DNA of 64,000 bases, from NCBI GenBank assembly GCA_013364255.1, contig CP054936.1, forward strand, positions 1,054,001 to 1,118,000, written 5' to 3'. Positions 55,136-64,000 of this stretch are shown here, one piece after another. The notes under the pieces are model-generated. The model ran no database searches, was not told the DNA's origin, and worked only from the letters and a program-made list of their open reading frames with translations. This DNA comes from Streptomyces seoulensis. Its GTDB lineage: Bacteria; Actinomycetota; Actinomycetes; Streptomycetales; Streptomycetaceae. A program made the position numbers and the translations under genes. The number at the start of each line of letters is the position of its first letter. The stretch's first letter is position 1.

Positions 55136-56578
55136 TCACCCCGCGTCCCGGCCGAGCGGCGCTCCCGGCGCGCACGCCTCGGGCGCGGTGTCCGGCAGGG
55201 CGGCCGGACCGGCCGGCGCCGACCGGGCCCGGCGGGCGCCCAACACGCCGTAGAGCACCGCGGGCACGACCAGACCGACGATCCAGGAGATGTCGGCGCC
55301 GCCCAGCGGGGCGACCAGCGGGCCCGTGTAGAAGCTGGTGGACAGGAACGGAAGCTGGACGGCGACACCGACGCCGTAGACCAGCAGCGCGGTCCAGCGC
55401 CAGCCGCCGTAGCGGCCGTTCGGGTCGCTCAGTGCGGCCAGGTCGTAGCGCTCCCGGGAGATCAGGTAGTAGTCCACCAGGTTGATCGCCGACCACGGGG
55501 TGAAGAACGTCAGCAGGAACAGCAGGAAGTCAGCGAAGGCGTCCAGGAAGGAGTTCCGCCCGGCGAGCGCCACCGCCGTGCCCGCGGCCATGATGCCCGC
55601 GATGTAGGCGGTGCGGGCGCGCCCGGACAGGACGCGCTGACCGCGGAAGCCGCTCACACTGGTCACGATGGACATGAACCCGCCGTAGGTGTTGAGCACG
55701 TTCACCGTGAGCTTGCCCAGCGCGATGACGAAGTAGAGGAACGAGGCGATCAGCCCCGCGCCGCCCAGGCCGACCACATAGCCGACCTGGTCGTCCACGA
55801 AGGCCGCCCCGGCGGTGGCCGCCACCAGCACTCCGAAGGTCATCGACCACTGGGCGCCCAGCACGGTGCCGGCCAGCGTCCAGCCGAAGGTGGCGCGGGC
55901 GGACGTGGTGCGGGGCAGGTAGCGGGAGTAGTCGGCGACGTAGGGGCCGAACGCCAGTTGCCAGGACGCCGAGAGGGAGACGGCCAGCAGGAACATCGGC
56001 AGCGAGAAGTGGTGTTGATGCGCCATGTCCGCGAGGTCCACCCGGTCCAGCAGCCGTATCCCGAGATAGACGAAGGCGAGCGCGCACACCACGCTCGCCA
56101 CCCGGCCCAGGGCGTGGATCACGCGGTAGCCCACGGTCGCCATCGCCCCGGTGACCAGGGCGAACAGGATGATGCCCGGCACCGCCCCGAGATGCGTGAG
56201 CTTGCCCACCGCCTGTCCGGCGAGCACCGAGCCGCTGGCGAAGAACCCGATGTACATCACGACCACCAGGGCCAGCGGCACGACCGCCCCGCGCACCCCG
56301 AACTGCGCCCGCGAGGAGATCATCTGCGGCAGGCCGAGCCGCGGCCCCTGTGCCGAGTGCAGGGCCATGACGGCGCCGCCGAGCAGGTTGCCGAGCAGCA
56401 GGCCGGTCACCGACCAGACCACGTCACCGCCGAACACCACCGCCAGGCCGCCGGTGACGACCGTGGTGATCTGGAGATTGGCGCCCAGCCACAGGGTGAA
56501 TTGCGAGAACGCCGTGCCGTGGCGCTCCTCGTCGGGGATGACGTCGATGGAACGCTGTTCGACCATGGCCTGTGCCAC
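55136..56578 (-). CDS. NCS1-family purine/cytosine permease
   Basis: This 480-aa protein has about 12 membrane helices. DEERHGTAFSQFTLWLGANLQ near the start and FFTPWSAINLVDYYLI near helix 10 are NCS1 hallmarks. It would import a nucleobase, hydantoin or related compound with H+ or Na+. GTG 56578 with GGAG 7 nt upstream; ATG 56566 is also possible. No nucleobase-degrading genes are next to it, so the substrate is open. Confidence 0.88.
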   Translation of the reverse strand: MAQAMVEQRSIDVIPDEERHGTAFSQFTLWLGANLQITTVVTGGLAVVFGGDVVWSVTGLLLGNLLGGAVMALHSAQGPRLGLPQMISSRAQFGVRGAVVPLALVVVMYIGFFASGSVLAGQAVGKLTHLGAVPGIILFALVTGAMATVGYRVIHALGRVASVVCALAFVYLGIRLLDRVDLADMAHQHHFSLPMFLLAVSLSASWQLAFGPYVADYSRYLPRTTSARATFGWTLAGTVLGAQWSMTFGVLVAATAGAAFVDDQVGYVVGLGGAGLIASFLYFVIALGKLTVNVLNTYGGFMSIVTSVSGFRGQRVLSGRARTAYIAGIMAAGTAVALAGRNSFLDAFADFLLFLLTFFTPWSAINLVDYYLISRERYDLAALSDPNGRYGGWRWTALLVYGVGVAVQLPFLSTSFYTGPLVAPLGGADISWIVGLVVPAVLYGVLGARRARSAPAGPAALPDTAPEACAPGAPLGRDAG

Positions 56579-56782
56579 GAGCTGCTCCGTCCTGCTGCGC
56601 GCCGGCCGGGGCCGACGGGTCGGATGCGGTTCGAGGCACTGGACATCGTGGGGGCGCCGCCCGGGACGCACCCGGACAGCCGCGTCCGACGCGAGGAGGA
56701 GCGCGCACGCACCGCTGCATATAGTTATGCAGGGTTCCCCTTAGTTGAATGAAATGCAATACCCTCCGGCGCATCACCTGCG

Positions 56783-57604
56783 TCACCGCAGCGCCACGAC
56801 CGCCTCGTCCGTGTACACCAGGAACGTCAGCGTCTGCCGGAAATACAGGTCGATCCCGGCCGCGTCGTGCGCGCTGTAGCCGATCGCGAGGTCCTCGCCC
56901 AGGCGCAGCTCGAAGTCACCGCCCCGGGTGGACAGCAGGAACGCGCCGTCGAGCGCGGGCGCCCAGACGGGCGGCGCGTCCAGCAGCCGCCCGAGGTGTG
57001 CGGCGACCGGGTAGCCGTGGTCGGACGTCTCGCTCACCGCCGTATACGTGTCGGCGCCCAGCAGCAGCGCGTACGGCCCCTCCACACCCGCCAGGCGCAG
57101 CGTCGTCAGGGCCCGGCTGACCGCGTCCGGATACGCACGGGGCTCGTCCGGGAGCGTCACGACCGGGTGTGAGGTGCGTTCGCGCAAGCCGTGCACACCC
57201 GCCGCCGGGTATCCCTCGAAGACGGTGCGGTCCTCGGCGAACGCCATGGTGCGCACCGCGTCCTTGACCGGCTGCCAGTCGGAGTCCTGCGCGCCGCGCT
57301 CCACGTCGTCCACGGCGTCACGGGTGACCCGGAAGGGAACCGTCAGTTCGACCAGCGACCGCACCTCGCGCAGCCGCGCGGTCACCCCCTGTGCGGGGGC
57401 CTCGACGCCGGTGAGGTGGCCGGTGCCCACCGCCGCCAGCGCGGGACCGTCGGGCCCGGTCACGTCCACGGCGCGGCGGCCGCCGACGTTGCGCCGGAAG
57501 GTACGGCGGGCCTCGTCCTCGATCTGCGCCCAGGCCGGCGCGGTGATCGGGGCGAGTTCACGGTGCAGGTTGCTCGGTGCGGAGGACGGGGTGGACGTCG
57601 ACAT
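56783..57604 (-). CDS. Family 1 encapsulin nanocompartment shell protein
   Basis: This 273-aa HK97-fold protein of the encapsulin/linocin M18 family self-assembles into an icosahedral protein shell. NLHRELAPITAPAWAQIEDEARRTF near the start, GRRAVDVTGPDGPALAAVGTG, and the ending GIDLYFRQTLTFLVYTDEAVVALR (split) are typical. The N-terminal 10 residues are a Ser/Thr-rich extension. It lies 18 bp downstream of the DyP peroxidase gene, whose C-terminal peptide targets it into the shell. Confidence 0.95.
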   Translation of the reverse strand: MSTSTPSSAPSNLHRELAPITAPAWAQIEDEARRTFRRNVGGRRAVDVTGPDGPALAAVGTGHLTGVEAPAQGVTARLREVRSLVELTVPFRVTRDAVDDVERGAQDSDWQPVKDAVRTMAFAEDRTVFEGYPAAGVHGLRERTSHPVVTLPDEPRAYPDAVSRALTTLRLAGVEGPYALLLGADTYTAVSETSDHGYPVAAHLGRLLDAPPVWAPALDGAFLLSTRGGDFELRLGEDLAIGYSAHDAAGIDLYFRQTLTFLVYTDEAVVALR

Positions 57605-57622
57605 GGGTTCGGGCTCCTTGGT

Positions 57623-58606
57623 TCAGGCTCCTTTGAGGCCGCCGATCCCGAGGGAACCCTCCAGCGCCACGGCGCCCGAGGGCGCGGCCGGCGGGTCGTC
57701 GAGGAAGTCGGCGCTCGGCGCGTGGAAGAGGGTGCCGGTGACCGCGGTGGAGAAGTCGAGGATCCGGTCGTGCACACCCGGACGGTCGCCGAGGAACATG
57801 TTCCGCAGCATCTGTTCGGTCACCTCGGGCGTACGCGCGTAACCGATGAAGTACGTGCCGAACTCCCCGTCCCCGACCCGGCCGAACGGCATGTTGTCCC
57901 GTACGATCTTGCGCTCGTCGCCGTCCTCGTCGGTGACGGTGTTCAGGGCGACGTGTGAGTCGACCGGTTTGACGTCGTCCGGCATCTCGACGTTGTCCGA
58001 CTTGCTCCGGCCGATGACCTTCTCCTGCTCCTCGACCGACAGCGACTTCCAGGCGGTGAGGTCGTGCAGGTACTTCTGGACGACGACGTAGCTGCCGCCG
58101 GCGAAGTCCGGGTCCTCGGCGCCGACGAACACCGCGGCGTCGGCGAGGGCGCCCTCCGGATTCTCGGTGCCGTCCACGAAGCCCAGCAGGTCGCGCTCGT
58201 CGAAGGACTTGAAGCCGTGCACCTCGTCCACGACGGTCACCGCCCCGCGCAGCCGCTCGCCGATCAACTGCGCCAGCTCGAAGCAGAGGTCCATCCGGCG
58301 GGAGCGCAGATGGAACAGGAGGTCGCCCGCCGTGGCCGGGGCGTGGTGCCGGGCGCCGGTCAGCGGCACGAAGGGGTGCAGGTCGCGCGGGCGCGGCCCG
58401 GCGAACAGCCGGTCCCACGCGGTGGAGCCGATGCCGGTGACACAGGTGAGCTGCGCCTCCGGGGCGCGGAAACCCACCGAGCGCTTCAGTCCGGACAGGT
58501 CGGGCAGGAGATCGCGGACGACGGACTCGCCGCCGGAGGTGATGGCGCACACCAGGAACAGCGCGGACCTGGCCGGCGGGGCGATCACTGACCGCGGTTC
58601 GACCAC
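57623..58606 (-). CDS. Dye-decolorizing (DyP) peroxidase, encapsulin cargo
   Basis: This 327-aa haem peroxidase has GFVDGTENPEG (DyP GxxDG motif), GSYVVVQKYLHDL, and FFIGYARTP-type sequence (YFIGYARTP). The C-terminal GSLGIGGLKGA is an encapsulin targeting peptide, joined by a Pro/Ala linker. It oxidises aromatic substrates or protects against H2O2 inside the encapsulin shell. GTG 58606 with GAGGAGG about 7 nt upstream. It heads the DyP-encapsulin operon. Confidence 0.95.
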   Translation of the reverse strand: MVEPRSVIAPPARSALFLVCAITSGGESVVRDLLPDLSGLKRSVGFRAPEAQLTCVTGIGSTAWDRLFAGPRPRDLHPFVPLTGARHHAPATAGDLLFHLRSRRMDLCFELAQLIGERLRGAVTVVDEVHGFKSFDERDLLGFVDGTENPEGALADAAVFVGAEDPDFAGGSYVVVQKYLHDLTAWKSLSVEEQEKVIGRSKSDNVEMPDDVKPVDSHVALNTVTDEDGDERKIVRDNMPFGRVGDGEFGTYFIGYARTPEVTEQMLRNMFLGDRPGVHDRILDFSTAVTGTLFHAPSADFLDDPPAAPSGAVALEGSLGIGGLKGA

Positions 58607-58826
58607 GGACCTGCCTCCTCGGTGTTGCGGCGGCCTCACACCGCGCCCGCGGGGGAACGGAACGCGCGGGCCGGTCCGGTCACCGACGCACCCGCGCGTC
58701 CGGCCCCGGGTTTCCTGCCGCGGCCGGGTTCAATCCGGTGCGGCGCGGCGCGGCGCGGATCGGGGCGCGGTGCGGGTCGGGCTCCGGTGCGGGCTGGGGT
58801 TCGGCCCGGGACGGGTCTGGGCGCCG

Positions 58827-59966
58827 TCACTGGGCGGCGGCTTCGGTCTCCTGAGGTGTGCGCCGCGCCATCCACGCGGCGACGAGGGAGCCGGACACGT
58901 TGTGCCACACGGAGAAGACGGCGGCGGGGAGGGCCGCCAGCGGGCTGAAGTGGGCGGTGGCGAGCGAGGCGGCGAGCCCGGAGTTCTGCATGCCGACCTC
59001 GAAGGCCATCGCACGGGACGCGGGCCGCCCGAGCCGGGCGAGCCGTCCGCAGCCGTAGCCGAGGGCCAGTCCGCAGCCGTTGTGGAGCACCACCGCGAGC
59101 AGGACGGTGAGGGCGGCCGACTTCAGGGCGTGTGCGCTGCCCGCGACGACCACGGCGACGATCGCGGCGATCGCCAGCGAGGACAGCCACGGCATCGCGC
59201 CGAGCACCCGCCCGACATAGCGCCCGGCGACCAGGCGCACCACCACTCCCGCGACGACCGGCAGCAGCACGGTCTTGAGGATGTCGGTCACCATCGAACC
59301 GGCGTCGACGGGCAGGTACTGGCCGGCGAGCAGCAGCGTCAGCGGCGGCGTCAGCAACGGCGCGAGCACGGTGGAGACGGTGGCGACCGAGACGGACAGG
59401 GCCACGTCGCCGCGGGCCAGGTAGGTGACCACGTTGGAGGCCGTGCCGCTGGGGGCGCAGCCGACGAGGATGACACCGGCCGCGAGGGTGGGCGAGAGGT
59501 GCAGCAGGTGGGCCACCAGCCAGCCGAGCCCCGGCATGATCACGTAGTGGGCCGCCAGGCCGAGCAGCACCGCCCAGGGACGGCGGGCCACGCCCCTGAA
59601 GTCGTCCAGGGACATGGTGAGGCCCATGCAGAACATCACCAGGCCGAGGAGATACGGCACGTCGGGGCCGTATCCGCTGAAGGTGCCCGGCGTCAGGAGG
59701 CCGACGACCCCGGCCGCGAGGACGAGGACGGGGAAGACGGTGACGGCCCGGCGGGCGGCCCGGTCCGCCGGGGCGGGCCCGCCGGTGTTCACGGGAGCGT
59801 CGCCGTTCGTCGGAGCACCGGTAGGCGTCGGCGCACCGGCGTTCGTCGGCGCACCGGCGTTCGTGGGCGCACCGGTGTGCGGGGGAGCGCCGTCGGTGGC
59901 GGGGGCGCCCGCGTTCGTGGGGGCGCCGTCGGCGGAGGGGGTGTCGGAGCTGCGCATAAGATGCAT
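58827..59966 (-). CDS. Bile acid:sodium symporter (BASS) family transporter
   Basis: In this 379-aa protein the first 65 residues are repeats of GAPTNA-like units (low complexity, cytoplasmic), followed by about 9-10 helices with FCMGLTMSLDDFRGVARRPWAV (split), GVILVGCAPSGTASNVVTYLARGDVALSVS (split) and FEVGMQNSGLAASLA, all BASS family motifs. It would couple Na+ to transport of an organic anion. Start ATG 59966 (a second ATG is four codons in). Confidence 0.88.
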   Translation of the reverse strand: MHLMRSSDTPSADGAPTNAGAPATDGAPPHTGAPTNAGAPTNAGAPTPTGAPTNGDAPVNTGGPAPADRAARRAVTVFPVLVLAAGVVGLLTPGTFSGYGPDVPYLLGLVMFCMGLTMSLDDFRGVARRPWAVLLGLAAHYVIMPGLGWLVAHLLHLSPTLAAGVILVGCAPSGTASNVVTYLARGDVALSVSVATVSTVLAPLLTPPLTLLLAGQYLPVDAGSMVTDILKTVLLPVVAGVVVRLVAGRYVGRVLGAMPWLSSLAIAAIVAVVVAGSAHALKSAALTVLLAVVLHNGCGLALGYGCGRLARLGRPASRAMAFEVGMQNSGLAASLATAHFSPLAALPAAVFSVWHNVSGSLVAAWMARRTPQETEAAAQ

Positions 59967-60010
59967 GTAAATACCATGTATCGGCGGGCGGCAATCCCGT
60001 CTCGGGATCC

Positions 60011-60039
60011 GGGCAGCGGCCCCGCGTGGGCCGCTGCCC
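60011..60039. terminator. Terminator after the secreted-protein gene
   Basis: A 12-bp perfect stem (60011-60022 with 60028-60039) has the loop CGCGT. It is placed downstream of the minus-strand gene at 60082-60597. Confidence 0.9.
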
Positions 60040-60081
60040 GAAGACCGCCCGCCGTCGGCCGGTCGGACCGGTCAGCCCCGG

Positions 60082-60597
60082 TCAAACCAGCTTGCAGTGG
60101 CTGCCCCGCTGCCACGGGGCCCTGGTGCCGGCGCAGACGGCCACCGCCACGCCCTGCACGGAGGAGTTGCCCCACTGGAAGTGCTTCCTGTTGCCGTTGT
60201 TCCGCGGGCCCGCGGCGGCCAGGGGGCCCGTCCACTCCCGCTTCCAGCGACCCTGGTTGAGCTTCTGGTACCGCACGTACACGTAGGCCTTGTTACGGTC
60301 CGTGCGGGTGTCCCTGACGTAGGACGAGGAGTAGTCGATCCGCGCGTTGCGCCGGTTGTCCCAACACACGTGGAAGGCCGTGTACGCCCCGGTCACCCCG
60401 CCCTTGCGGTACTGGTGGTGCGGCCAGTTGCGGCCGCACTCCAGCCCGACGGCGGGCCGGGTGTGGCGTACCGCCGCGGATGGCGTGTCGGCGTTCTGCG
60501 GCGTGGCCAGGGCAGTGCTCGCCGGTGCGAGCAGGGTCAGGCCGCTGCCCAGCAGCGCCGGGCCGGCCACGAGTGCGAGAGTCTTCCGGATGGACAT
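60082..60597 (-). CDS. Small secreted protein of unknown function
   Basis: This 171-aa protein has a signal peptide (MSIRKTLALVAGPALLGSGLT..., cleavage near ALA-TP, about residue 31). The mature part is basic, with three Cys positions (LECGRNW, HVCWDN, AVCAGTR) plus a near-terminal Cys (SHCKLV), suggesting two disulfides. Many Tyr/Arg residues (YVRDTRTDRNKAYVYVRYQ) form beta-strand-like segments. I do not recognise a family. Confidence 0.75.
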   Translation of the reverse strand: MSIRKTLALVAGPALLGSGLTLLAPASTALATPQNADTPSAAVRHTRPAVGLECGRNWPHHQYRKGGVTGAYTAFHVCWDNRRNARIDYSSSYVRDTRTDRNKAYVYVRYQKLNQGRWKREWTGPLAAAGPRNNGNRKHFQWGNSSVQGVAVAVCAGTRAPWQRGSHCKLV

Positions 60598-61056
60598 GAT
60601 GGTCCCCCTGTCCTTCGACGGTTCGGTGCGCCACAGGGGCGCGGAGGCCCGCGCGAGACCGCGGGGGCGGAGCGTGGGGACGGCTTCGGGACGGGACGGC
60701 GGTCCGTCCGCTCCTGCCGCGGCTGCGGGGACTCCGGCCGGCGGGTGCTGGCGTGCCCCACAGCAAACCTCGGACCTGTGGCGGTGAACAGCGACCGCGT
60801 ATGTGTCTCGGTCAAAGTGGTTCGGCCGGTTTCATCGCCGTATGCGCGGGAATGGCACGGCGTGTCGCGTCGGCGGCCCGACTCCGGGTGGCCGTTGCGG
60901 CGGGGGAGACGGCGCCGGGGCCGGGAGCCGGCCCCGGACAGGACCGGAAGTCTCGGCGCTCACCGGTACGACTCTCACTCCGGCGGGTGAATCGCATGGT
61001 CAGCGCATTGACGGGGGCCGCCGCGCGCGCAGGGCGCAGGGCGCAGGGCGCAGTGC
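60598..61056. other. 459-bp intergenic region
   Basis: Upstream of the secreted-protein gene and beyond the 3' end of the desulfurase gene. It contains a short GCAGGGC tandem near 61029-61050. No gene or clear promoter was found by eye. Confidence 0.5.
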
Positions 61057-62259
61057 TCAGCGGTCGAGGGCGTCCAGTGCTGTCAGCAACCGCTCGACGT
61101 CGTCCGCACAGCTGTACGGCGCCAGCCCGACCCGTACGCCGCCTCCGTCGCCCAGACCGAGCCGCCGCGACGCCTCCAACGCGTAGAAGGAACCGGCCGG
61201 AGCGTCGACGCCGTGCTCGGCCAGCTGCCGGGAGACGTCGGCCGGGCGCAGCCCGGCCACGGTGAACAGCAGGGTCGGAGTGCGCCGCGCGGCCCGCGAG
61301 TACACGGTGATCCCGCCGAGGTCCGCAAGCCCCCGTTCGATCCGCCCGCGCAGGGCGTCCTCGTGCGCCTCCAGCGCGGCGAAGGAGGCCGTCAGACGCT
61401 CGCGCCGGGTGCCGCCCGCCCCCGGCGCCAGATCCGCGAGGAAGTCCACCGCGGCATGCGCGCCGGCCAGCAGCTCGTAGGGCAGGGTGCCCAGCTCGAA
61501 CCGCTCCGGCACGGCGTCGCTCGACGGCAGCAGCTTGTCCGGGCGCAAGGTCTCCAGGAACTCCGGCCGGGCCGCCAGCACCCCCAGGTGCGGCCCGAGG
61601 AACTTGTACGGCGAGCACACCAGCGTGTCCGCGCCCAGGGCGGCCAGGTCCACGGCCGCGTGCGAGGCGTAGTGCACGGCGTCCACGTGCAGCAGCGCGC
61701 CGACGCCGTGCGCCAGCGCCGCGACGGCCGGGAGGTCGGGGCGGGCGCCGATCAGGTTCGACGCCGCGGTGACCGCCACCAGCCGGGTGCGCGCGGAGAG
61801 CACCGCCGCCACGTGCTCGGGACGCAGCTCGCCGGCGGCCGGATCGAAGTCCGCCCAGCGCACGGTGGCGCCGACCGCCTCGGCCGCCTGGACCCAGGGG
61901 CGGATGTTGGAGTCGTGGTCCAGACGGGTCACGACCACCTCGTCGCCCGGCCCCCAGTCCTTGGCCAGCGTCCGGGACAGGTCGTACGCCAGCTGGGTGG
62001 CGCTGCGGCCGAACACGATGCCCCGCGGTGCGGCGCCGAGCAGGTCGGCCAGGGCGGCGCGGGCCCCGGCGACGGTGTCGTCCGCGTTGCGCTCGCCCTC
62101 GGTGGTGCGGCCCCGGTTGGCCAGCGGCCGGGACAGGGTGTCGGCGATGGCGTCGATGACCGGCTGGGGCGTCTGGGTGCCGCCGGGGGCGTCGAAGCGT
62201 GCGGAGCCGGACTTCAGTGCGGGTATCCGCGCGCGGACCGCGTCGACGTCGAGGGCCAT
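61057..62259 (-). CDS. Cysteine desulfurase-like PLP enzyme
   Basis: This 400-aa class V aminotransferase-fold enzyme binds PLP at Lys in CSPYKFLGPHLGVL. DHDSNIRPWVQAAE and HVDAVHYASH also contact the cofactor. It begins MALDVDAVRARIPALKSGSARFDAPGGTQTPQPVI (split), as in the 'cysteine desulfurase-like' subfamily that lacks an Isc/Suf partner. No iron-sulfur assembly genes are adjacent, so it may be an isolated desulfurase or another C-S lyase. Confidence 0.88.
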   Translation of the reverse strand: MALDVDAVRARIPALKSGSARFDAPGGTQTPQPVIDAIADTLSRPLANRGRTTEGERNADDTVAGARAALADLLGAAPRGIVFGRSATQLAYDLSRTLAKDWGPGDEVVVTRLDHDSNIRPWVQAAEAVGATVRWADFDPAAGELRPEHVAAVLSARTRLVAVTAASNLIGARPDLPAVAALAHGVGALLHVDAVHYASHAAVDLAALGADTLVCSPYKFLGPHLGVLAARPEFLETLRPDKLLPSSDAVPERFELGTLPYELLAGAHAAVDFLADLAPGAGGTRRERLTASFAALEAHEDALRGRIERGLADLGGITVYSRAARRTPTLLFTVAGLRPADVSRQLAEHGVDAPAGSFYALEASRRLGLGDGGGVRVGLAPYSCADDVERLLTALDALDR

Positions 62260-62455
62260 GTGAACTCCTGTGGGCTCGGGTGCCGTGCCTCCGGGCGGGC
62301 CGGGCCGGGCCCGTCACCGCGGCCCCATGATCCCACCCGGCGAGCGCCCGATCCCACCCCGCGCGCCGCGAACCGGGCTGCGAACCGGGCGGCCGGGCCG
62401 CACGCTGGCTGAGGAGACCGAGCAAGCTGATGGGGCTGCCGACGGGAACGACGAG

Positions 62456-62489
62456 GCCGATGGGTCCGAGGGGCCGATGGGTCCGAGGG
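62456..62489. repeat. Two tandem 17-nt units before the DUF3140 gene
   Basis: GCCGATGGGTCCGAGGG occurs twice (62456-62472, 62473-62489), followed by a truncated copy. No function is evident. Confidence 0.85.
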
Positions 62490-62519
62490 GCCGACGAGGC
62501 CGGAGGGATGTGAGGCGGC

Positions 62520-62852
62520 GTGGACGGTGCGGAGCGCAAGGAGACCTGGGAGGACTTCCGCGAGCTGGTGAACATGAAACCGGCGCGGCTGGAGGAGTGG
62601 CTGGCGACCGACGCGTCGCAGAGCGCCGGTCAGCACAAGGACGGCGCGGAGTCCACCGGGCACGCCTCCGGCCGCCGCATCGCGGAGATCCTCCGGGCGA
62701 AGAAGGGCGACCTCTCGGACGACGACTACCAGCACATGCGCAAGGTCACCGGCTACATCCGACGGCACCTGGCCCAGCGGCCGTCGGGCGACGTGGAGGA
62801 CACCCGGTGGCGGTACTCCCTGATGAACTGGGGCCACGACCCGCTGGCCTGA
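62520..62852 (+). CDS. DUF3140-family protein
   Basis: This 110-aa protein has WEDFRELVNMKPARLEEWLATDAS, GRRIAEILRAKKGDLSDDDYQHM and the ending WRYSLMNWGHDPLA, which match DUF3140 as I recall it. Such small proteins are common in Streptomyces and are thought by context to be DNA-related, but the function is unproven. GTG start at 62520. Confidence 0.8.
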   Translation: MDGAERKETWEDFRELVNMKPARLEEWLATDASQSAGQHKDGAESTGHASGRRIAEILRAKKGDLSDDDYQHMRKVTGYIRRHLAQRPSGDVEDTRWRYSLMNWGHDPLA

Positions 62853-62888
62853 GTTTCCTCAGCCGCTCTCCAGCCGTCGCCCGCCGGG

Positions 62889-63545
62889 TCAGCGGCGTGC
62901 GGCCAACGCCTCGTCGTCGGACAGGAGTTCGGCGTCCGTGGCGTCCCGCACCCGCTCCACCGTGACGCCGGGGGCCGTCTCGACCAGCCGCAGCCCCGCC
63001 GCGGTGACGTCGATGACGGCCAGGTCGGTGATGATCCGGTGGACGACGCGGCGGCCGGTGGCGGGCAGCGTCAGCTCCTCGACGATTTTCGGCGACCCGT
63101 CCCTGGCGGTGTGCTCCATGACCACGATCAGCCGGCGGGCGCCGTGGACCAGGTCCATCGCCCCGCCCATCCCCTTCACCATCTTCCCCGGGATCATCCA
63201 GTTGGCCAGGTCGCCCCGGGCCGACACCTGCATGCCGCCGAGCACGGACACGTCGATCCGGCCGGCCCGGATCATGCCGAAGGAGAACGCCGAGTCGAAG
63301 TAGGACGTGCCGGCGACGGTGGTCACCGTCTCCTTCCCGGCGTTGATCAGGTCGGGGTGCTCCTCGCCCGCGTACGGGTAGGGGCCGACGCCCAGGATGC
63401 CGTTCTCCGAGTGCAGCACCACGTGCACCCCCTCGGGCAGGTGGTTGGGGATGAGCGTGGGCAGGCCGATGCCCAGGTTGACGTACTGGCCGTCGCGCAG
63501 CTCCCGCGCGGCACGGGCGGCGAGCTGGTCCCGGTCGAGCGGCAT
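62889..63545 (-). CDS. 3-oxoacid CoA-transferase subunit B
   Basis: This 218-aa subunit begins [34 protein letters not shown] (split) and contains the catalytic Glu in [10 protein letters not shown], which forms the glutamyl-CoA intermediate. [32 protein letters not shown] (split) is conserved. It transfers CoA from succinyl-CoA to acetoacetate or 3-oxoadipate. The subunit A gene lies 2 bp upstream on the same strand. Confidence 0.93.
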   Translation of the reverse strand: MPLDRDQLAARAARELRDGQYVNLGIGLPTLIPNHLPEGVHVVLHSENGILGVGPYPYAGEEHPDLINAGKETVTTVAGTSYFDSAFSFGMIRAGRIDVSVLGGMQVSARGDLANWMIPGKMVKGMGGAMDLVHGARRLIVVMEHTARDGSPKIVEELTLPATGRRVVHRIITDLAVIDVTAAGLRLVETAPGVTVERVRDATDAELLSDDEALAARR

Positions 63546-63547
63546 CG

Positions 63548-64000
63548 TCAGTTCTCCTCGGTGGCGGTGGCGGTGGCGGTGGGCGTGTCTGTGGCGCTGA
63601 CTGTGGTGCCGGGTGCGGGTGTGGGTGTCTCGGCCGTGGCGGTCCGGGTGTCGGCGGCGCCCGCCGCCGGAGCGGTGCGGCGCGCCGGGCGTACGGTACG
63701 GCGCTCGACACGTTTCTCCAGCGAGGTGTCCGCGGCGACCACCCGGTCCACGTACACCCCCGGCAGATGGACCGCGTCCGGCGGCAACTCGCCCGCCGCG
63801 ACGATGCGTTCGGCCTCGACCACGGTGACCCGGCCCGCCATCGCGCACAGCGGGTTGAAGTTGCGCGCCGCCGCGTGGAAGACGCAGTTGCCATGCCGGT
63901 CGGCGACGGCCGCCCGGACCAGCCCGAAGTCGGCGGTGATGGCCTCCTCCAGCAGATGGCGGCGGTCGCCGAACTCCCGTACCTCCTTGGGCGGCGAGGC
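63548..64000 (-). CDS. 3-oxoacid CoA-transferase subunit A, 5' end beyond window
   Basis: The visible 150 residues are the C-terminal part. [65 protein letters not shown] (split) are typical of ScoA/PcaI. After [14 protein letters not shown], where the family normally ends within a few residues, there is an Ala/Thr/Pro-rich extension of about 45 residues ending TATATEEN. The gene runs off the right edge. With subunit B it forms a two-gene operon. Confidence 0.9.
   Translation of the reverse strand, partial: ASPPKEVREFGDRRHLLEEAITADFGLVRAAVADRHGNCVFHAAARNFNPLCAMAGRVTVVEAERIVAAGELPPDAVHLPGVYVDRVVAADTSLEKRVERRTVRPARRTAPAAGAADTRTATAETPTPAPGTTVSATDTPTATATATEEN

Overview
The DNA is high-GC actinobacterial sequence of the Streptomyces type. 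It has frequent GTG starts, GntR/TetR/LysR/LacI regulators next to their targets, a perfect CebR-type operator, sugar ABC importers without their own ATPase, and an encapsulin/DyP pair. No rRNA, tRNA, CRISPR array or transposase was recognised.

0-2.7 kb: helR, a rifamycin-protection RNA-polymerase motor, with a rifamycin-associated element (RAE) in its leader. 2.7-9.9 kb: a plasmid-type block of parA-parB, an iteron cluster, primase/polymerase, D5-like helicase and two small genes. 10-13.2 kb: a MarR/oxidoreductase pair and argG. 13.2-16.2 kb: a low-gene-density, locally AT-rich region. It carries a second and larger cluster of the same AGGGACC heptamer found between parB and the primase, six copies of one 15-bp palindrome, and a gene for a possible helix-turn-helix protein. 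Together 2.6-16.2 kb looks like the replication and maintenance region of a linear plasmid or megaplasmid, or such a region captured by a chromosome arm. This is the most interesting part of the window.

16.2-31.3 kb: mostly single-gene or two-gene modules. They are TetR/MFS efflux, an NAD(P)-binding reductase divergent from a LysR regulator, a secreted VCBS-repeat protein, a WGR/beta-propeller protein, nadE, a UvrA paralogue, a short-chain dehydrogenase and a PLP decarboxylase. 31.3-46.3 kb: carbohydrate and cell-wall metabolism. It holds a secreted EEP-family phosphatase/nuclease, anmK with a solute:sodium symporter, a sugar ABC importer with LacI regulator and GH2 glycosidase sharing one operator sequence, a CBM2-bearing GH51-like enzyme behind a CebR box, and gap.

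47-64 kb: a cysteine dioxygenase/sulfur-oxyanion exporter operon with a LysR regulator, two GntR regulators, a Raf-kinase-inhibitor-like protein, an MFS exporter, an NCS1 permease, the DyP-encapsulin nanocompartment operon, a BASS transporter, a cysteine-desulfurase-like enzyme, a DUF3140 protein, and the two subunits of a 3-oxoacid CoA-transferase, of which subunit A runs off the right edge.

Functions are assigned from motifs read by eye and recalled family features. No database search was possible.
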